Notes under the pieces: generated by a model
The model's input: only the letters and a program-made list of their open reading frames with translations
The model's database searches: none
What the model was told of the DNA's origin: nothing
Position numbers and translations under genes: made by a program
DNA from: Pseudaquidulcibacter sp041917055
GTDB taxonomy: Bacteria; Pseudomonadota; Alphaproteobacteria; Caulobacterales; Aquidulcibacteraceae
DNA length: 64,000 nucleotides
Reading direction: 5' to 3'
NCBI GenBank assembly: GCA_041917055.1
Contig: JAYRYJ010000003.1
Coordinates: 124,001-188,000 of the forward strand
Part shown: piece by piece, positions 60,713 to 64,000 of the stretch
How positions within the stretch are numbered: the first letter of the stretch is position 1
Layout: every line of letters begins with the position of its first letter

Positions 60713-61006
60713 ATGAAGAAATACAACGCACTATTTTGGGTAATCTATCTTGTTTTACGAATATTGCCAATTTACGGAATAATAATGGGGATATTCTTTC
60801 AGGAGCTTTTGTCTTTCTGGACAGTGTTCTTTCCAATCATTTTCATTGGAGCACCAGCAGTATTTTATGTTATGAGCCTTAAATGTAATAATTGTGGCAA
60901 GCATATTTATACAACCGATCACATTAATAATGTTAAGACAGGATTTCGCAAATTTCCGCCCGGAGTATACGCCGATTGTCCAGAGTGTCATGCACCGATT
61001 GAATAG
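60713..61006 (+). CDS. Small membrane protein with C-terminal zinc ribbon
   Basis: The start ATG 60713 follows AGGAT. The ~97-residue protein has two membrane helices (residues ~8-30 and ~35-55) and a C-terminal CNNCGKHI..CPECHAP, a four-Cys zinc-ribbon pattern. It may be an immunity or accessory protein from the deleted cassette 3. No family recognised. Confidence 0.6.
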   Translation: MKKYNALFWVIYLVLRILPIYGIIMGIFFQELLSFWTVFFPIIFIGAPAVFYVMSLKCNNCGKHIYTTDHINNVKTGFRKFPPGVYADCPECHAPIE

Positions 61007-61051
61007 TTCGGTTCTGCCGCAGTTGCAAACGTTGCAATCTAGGAGTTCAAA

Positions 61052-61279
61052 GTGAACCAATGTATCGTTACGCCACAAGGATGGCTTTCGCTTGGATTTA
61101 TTATCCTTATTAATTTCGTTGCATATTTTGTCGCATTCCACCCAGAAAAAATGAGTTTTTTGAAACAATTCCCGCATGAGCATCAGAAGCTACTTGGCCG
61201 TAGTTATTTCGTTGGCTGCACAATTTTAGACGCACTGTTAATATTCACGACTGTCACAGATAAATATCCATTCAATTAA
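61052..61279 (+). CDS. Small two-helix membrane protein
   Basis: GTG 61052 has AGGAG 7 bp upstream. The 75-residue protein has a helix at residues ~11-30 and a second near the C-terminus, and nothing recognisable. It lies 45 bp after the zinc-ribbon protein and before leader 4, so it could be co-transcribed with it. Confidence 0.5.
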   Translation: MNQCIVTPQGWLSLGFIILINFVAYFVAFHPEKMSFLKQFPHEHQKLLGRSYFVGCTILDALLIFTTVTDKYPFN

Positions 61280-61384
61280 TAAGATCATCGAAAATGGGGA
61301 AACACCATTTCGTAAATGGGGACATGATATGTATTGACTTTCACTGTATTCGAGGTGCGCAGTTTCTCCTCCCCCGCCCAATTC

Positions 61385-61448
61385 CACACTTGCCATTACC
61401 CTAAATTGTGTTAGCTTTTGATATGGGTTGTTTGGCGTGGGAAATTGA
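61385..61448 (+). repeat. Rhs cassette leader, copy 4 (partial, frameshifted)
   Basis: CACTTGCCATTACCCTAAATTGTG and the first ten codons after GTG 61408 match the other leaders, but the upstream palindrome part is not recognisable. The GTG frame is out of register with the Rhs core that follows: the core frame has a TGA at 61446-61448, and the leader frame stops just before 61560. Confidence 0.8.
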
Positions 61449-62792
61449 GGATTTGGAAGGCCGTCCAATGCCGCGAATGACAATTATATATTCAATGGTC
61501 TTAATCAGATTGCGACTAAAAACGGAACGGCGTTTTCTTATGATGCGCGGGGGAATTTGACTTCGGATGGTGTGAAGTCTTATGTCTATAATGCCGAAAA
61601 TATGCTTACAAGTGCGACACAGGCGGGGGTCACATCCACCCTCACCTATGACGCACAAAATCGCCTTGCGAGCATTACAAAGAATGGGGTTACAACCAAG
61701 TTTGTTTATGATGGCACTGATTTAATTGCTGAATACGACGGCAATAATAACCTCCTCCGCAAATATGTTCATGGTGGTGGGATTGATGAGCCATTAGTTT
61801 GGTATGAAGGCACTGGAACAAGCGACAAACGCTTTATAATTTCTGACCATCAAGGCAGCGTAATCGCTACCACCAATGCAGCAGGTAGCGTTCTAAACAT
61901 AAGCACCTATTCCCCATATGGCGAACGCACCAACACCAATGCATCATATGCCTCAAGGTTCGGCTACACAGGCCAAGCAGACCTCCCCGAACTAAACCTA
62001 CAATACTATAAAGCCCGCATCTACGACCCCAAACTAGGCCGCTTCCTACAATCCGACCCGATAGGCTATGACGGCGGGATGAACCTGTATGCCTATGTGA
62101 TGGGCGACCCGATTAAAGCGATTGACCCATTGGGATTAATAGGGGACAACGAGAATCAATATTGTTATAATTGGATTTATCGTTTCGGTTTCAACGATGG
62201 GAATGGTCATGTAGATACCAGCAAGGATCATACGGATACCCCAATGACGACTTGCGTCGCAACTAATACAGGGTCTGGCGAAGACCGCCTCGATTTCTTA
62301 ATCGCCGAACACGGCAAAGGCGGCGGGGGTGGCAGTAGTAAGGCAAGCCAGTGCAAAACAAATCGATTCGTATTGTTCAATCCAAATGATCAATTAATGC
62401 CATTCAATAGCCCCTATGAGGTAATTAATCCTAGGGGAGACTACCTAGTCGCAGGTCACGCTGGGTTAGTTGGAGGAACAACTGGACAATATTCAATGGC
62501 AGATGCAGATGGTTATGCAATTGGCCCAAACGATCTAGCCGCCCTTGTTAAAAGCGATCCAATTTACAATGGCGGAAGTGTAACCTTAGGAGGTTGCAAT
62601 GTAGGCTTAGATTCCGATTATGTACAGGATTTTGCTAACGCACTTGGTCAATGCGTTCACGCCTCAAAAGGAAATGTATTGTATCCCAAAAATGGTGGGG
62701 CAATTTTTACTGCAAACGCATATTCAAACTCCGCATCGGTTCGGATGTCCACCACCAGAAGCAGAGGTTGGGTTTACAAATGCCCAAAGTAA
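61449..62792 (+). CDS. Rhs core (divergent) with caspase-like C-terminal toxin candidate, cassette 4
   Basis: The frame has no good start, because a shift separates it from the GTG leader. It may be silent unless recombined. YD-repeat text (YDARGNLTSDG, YDAQNRLASI) and an Rhs core (DHQGSVIATTNAAGS, YKARIYDPKLGRFLQSDPIG) of a different subtype are followed by a ~230-residue C-terminus. That part has VAGHAGLVGG then GSVTLGGCNVG, resembling the His and Cys of clan CD (caspase-like/C80-type) peptidases. A lipoprotein gene overlaps its end. The assignment as peptidase is pattern-based. Confidence 0.68.
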   Translation, partial: GFGRPSNAANDNYIFNGLNQIATKNGTAFSYDARGNLTSDGVKSYVYNAENMLTSATQAGVTSTLTYDAQNRLASITKNGVTTKFVYDGTDLIAEYDGNNNLLRKYVHGGGIDEPLVWYEGTGTSDKRFIISDHQGSVIATTNAAGSVLNISTYSPYGERTNTNASYASRFGYTGQADLPELNLQYYKARIYDPKLGRFLQSDPIGYDGGMNLYAYVMGDPIKAIDPLGLIGDNENQYCYNWIYRFGFNDGNGHVDTSKDHTDTPMTTCVATNTGSGEDRLDFLIAEHGKGGGGGSSKASQCKTNRFVLFNPNDQLMPFNSPYEVINPRGDYLVAGHAGLVGGTTGQYSMADADGYAIGPNDLAALVKSDPIYNGGSVTLGGCNVGLDSDYVQDFANALGQCVHASKGNVLYPKNGGAIFTANAYSNSASVRMSTTRSRGWVYKCPK

Positions 62793-63364
62793 AAATTCTT
62801 TCGTTTGCCGGCTTAGTTTTCAGTCTAGCATTGCTCAGCTGCTCAGAGAAAAACTCCAAAACCCAAGTATCATCACAAGATACTCGATCAAATCCTATAA
62901 ACTCGAACGAACGCCAAGCTGTTTTATACAATTGGAATCCTGAGGAATGCGGAAAAACTGCAATAGTTAAGTTGTTAGAACGGGACTTAGTGAAACTAAC
63001 AGAAACTGAATTCAATCAGATTAGTTCACAAGCAATCAACTGCGCAACGACCAATTTTTCGAGTAAGGAATATTATGAAATAAGCACAATAATACACACT
63101 GCTTTGCTCGAACGTGGACAGAAACGAGCTGCAATAGGCATCGCAACAGATTTATATTGCGGAAGCGAAATTCCAGGGCGAAATAAAGATCGTATTGAGG
63201 CCGTTAGAAAGATGGAGTCTTTTGTTATTGCCTTTCCAAATGACGAACACGCCAAGCGATTACTTGAAAAAATGCGAAAAGACCTAATTCGACAAAAAGA
63301 CAAACGAAACTGCATCAAGAACGATTGTTCGCAATTCCCTGAAGATAGAATTTGTTTTAAATAA
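62780..63364 (+). CDS. Lipoprotein, candidate immunity protein of cassette 4
   Basis: ATG 62780 overlaps the toxin stop by 13 bp. The ~194-residue protein has a lipoprotein signal with lipobox LLSC (Cys ~21), then a helical region with several Cys (CGKTAIVK, ATDLYCGSE, CIKNDCSQF). No family recognised. Export as a lipoprotein suggests that the cognate toxin acts in the periplasm or envelope. Confidence 0.7.
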   Translation: MPKVKILSFAGLVFSLALLSCSEKNSKTQVSSQDTRSNPINSNERQAVLYNWNPEECGKTAIVKLLERDLVKLTETEFNQISSQAINCATTNFSSKEYYEISTIIHTALLERGQKRAAIGIATDLYCGSEIPGRNKDRIEAVRKMESFVIAFPNDEHAKRLLEKMRKDLIRQKDKRNCIKNDCSQFPEDRICFK

Positions 63365-63408
63365 CGATTATATTTCCGTATTTCGGTGGCAGATTTCGGT
63401 TTCGGTGA

Positions 63409-63527
63409 CAGGTTAGCAATTACCTAAACTATTTGTGTGGATCACTTTCCAATGCTGCGAATGCGTCGCAGTCGCATTCATAGCTCTCCCTTTGTCACTA
63501 ATTCCCCGCTTGTCATTACCCTAAATT
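63409..63527 (+). repeat. Rhs cassette leader, copy 5
   Basis: Contains GCAATTACCTAAACTATTTG, GAATGCGTCGCAGTCGCATTC (the palindrome with a 6-bp expansion) and CATTACCCTAAATTGTG. The downstream frame is intact. Confidence 0.85.
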
Positions 63528-64000
63528 GTGTTACCTTTAGATATGGGTTGTTTGGCTTTTGAGTTTTGGGGATTTTTGCCGATTGCGGCTAATGATAACT
63601 CATCGGGCACAGTCCTAAGAAAATACGTCCATTCAACCCGCGATGATGACCCACAGGTTTGGCTTGAGGGGGTTGGGAATTCGGATATTCGGTATGTTTA
63701 TGCCAATTATCAAGGCAGCGTGGTAGCCACGACAAACGCCGCCGGAAGCACAGTCCAACTATACAAATACGACCCCTACGGCATTCCAAAAGATGCAAGC
63801 AATAACGATTCATGGCAAGGCTTCCGCTTCCGCTACACCGGCCAACAAATAATCCCCGAAGCCAAACTATACTACTACAAAGCCAGAGTTTATGACCCAA
63901 ACCTAGGCATCTTCCTACAAACCGACCCGATTGGAACCGAATCAGATATCAATCTATATGGATATGTAAAAGGCGATCCTGTAAACAAGTTTGATCCTTA
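63528..64000 (+). CDS. Orphan Rhs core, cassette 5 (runs off the window)
   Basis: GTG 63528 opens a frame with no stop to the last base. It encodes the same core as cassettes 1 and 2 (STRDDDPQVWLEGVGNSDI, TGQQIIPEAKLYYYKARVYDP, FLQTDPIGTESDINLYGYVKG). The specific toxin begins beyond the window. The near identity with cassettes 1 and 2 suggests recent duplication or gene conversion. Confidence 0.85.
   Translation, partial: MLPLDMGCLAFEFWGFLPIAANDNSSGTVLRKYVHSTRDDDPQVWLEGVGNSDIRYVYANYQGSVVATTNAAGSTVQLYKYDPYGIPKDASNNDSWQGFRFRYTGQQIIPEAKLYYYKARVYDPNLGIFLQTDPIGTESDINLYGYVKGDPVNKFDP

Noticed and set aside
57217..63527. CRISPR array from spaced direct repeats
   Set aside because: Spacing is 1-2 kb with coding sequence between, so these are cassette leaders, not CRISPR repeats.
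1..64000. tRNA, rRNA or riboswitch genes
   Set aside because: No cloverleaf, rRNA segment or recognised riboswitch motif was apparent by eye; a covariance search was not possible.

Overview
The window reads as chromosome from a low-GC alphaproteobacterium, most likely of the Caulobacterales/Hyphomonadaceae type. This rests on a CtrA-type cell-cycle regulator with a cluster of GANTC (CcrM-type) sites upstream, a FlaEY-like flagellar protein, a DUF4167 protein next to prmC, a full ccoNOQP-ccoGHIS cluster and a TonB-dependent receptor linked to a glycoside hydrolase. No rRNA, tRNA, CRISPR array or recognisable phage or IS element was seen. The taxonomic placement is inference.

Layout. 1-5.2 kb: flagellar export genes (flhA end, flhF, fliJ, fliI) and ctrA, interrupted by a Fic toxin with a small antitoxin-like gene. 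5.3-13 kb: envelope acyltransferase, SGNH hydrolase, amidohydrolase, MarR regulator with a palindromic operator, ABC-F ATPase, and the first of two 'small membrane protein + XRE regulator' pairs. 13-21 kb: a lipoate-ligase/DUF116 fusion, then a glycan-use block (LytS-like kinase, LytTR regulator, TonB receptor, GH16 lipoprotein). 21-30 kb: second membrane protein/XRE pair, methyltransferase, ParD/ParE-like pair, prmC, DUF4167, a GH2 enzyme, a type II restriction-modification pair (MvaI/BcnI-like nuclease), grpE and hrcA. 30-38 kb: divergent flagellin behind a sigma-54 promoter, rsfS-rlmH-envC-ctpA housekeeping run, and a large FlaEY-like protein carrying three beta-sandwich repeats.

38.2-43.9 kb holds the most coherent possibly undescribed unit: a sigma-54 promoter, then a single-domain response regulator, a YaiO-like outer-membrane barrel, a HEAT-repeat membrane protein, a processive family-2 glycosyltransferase and an Hpt phosphotransfer protein, with overlapping junctions throughout. 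A sigma-54 activator of the NtrC family faces it at its end. I infer an exopolysaccharide synthesis/export system under phosphorelay control.

44-56.4 kb: RusA-like nuclease, CpeT-like and FIST proteins, two DUF2189 membrane proteins and the cbb3 oxidase with its assembly genes, including short ccoS and ccoQ.

56.8-64 kb is an accessory array of orphan Rhs C-terminal cassettes. A leader of about 120 bp, ending in a GTG-initiated conserved segment, occurs five times in direct orientation. Three copies carry a nearly identical Rhs core, one carries a divergent core out of frame with the leader, and one has lost the core. The three cassettes whose downstream part is visible each have a different C-terminal domain, followed by a candidate immunity gene. 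This looks like a stock of exchangeable toxin tips for a full-length Rhs gene outside the window.
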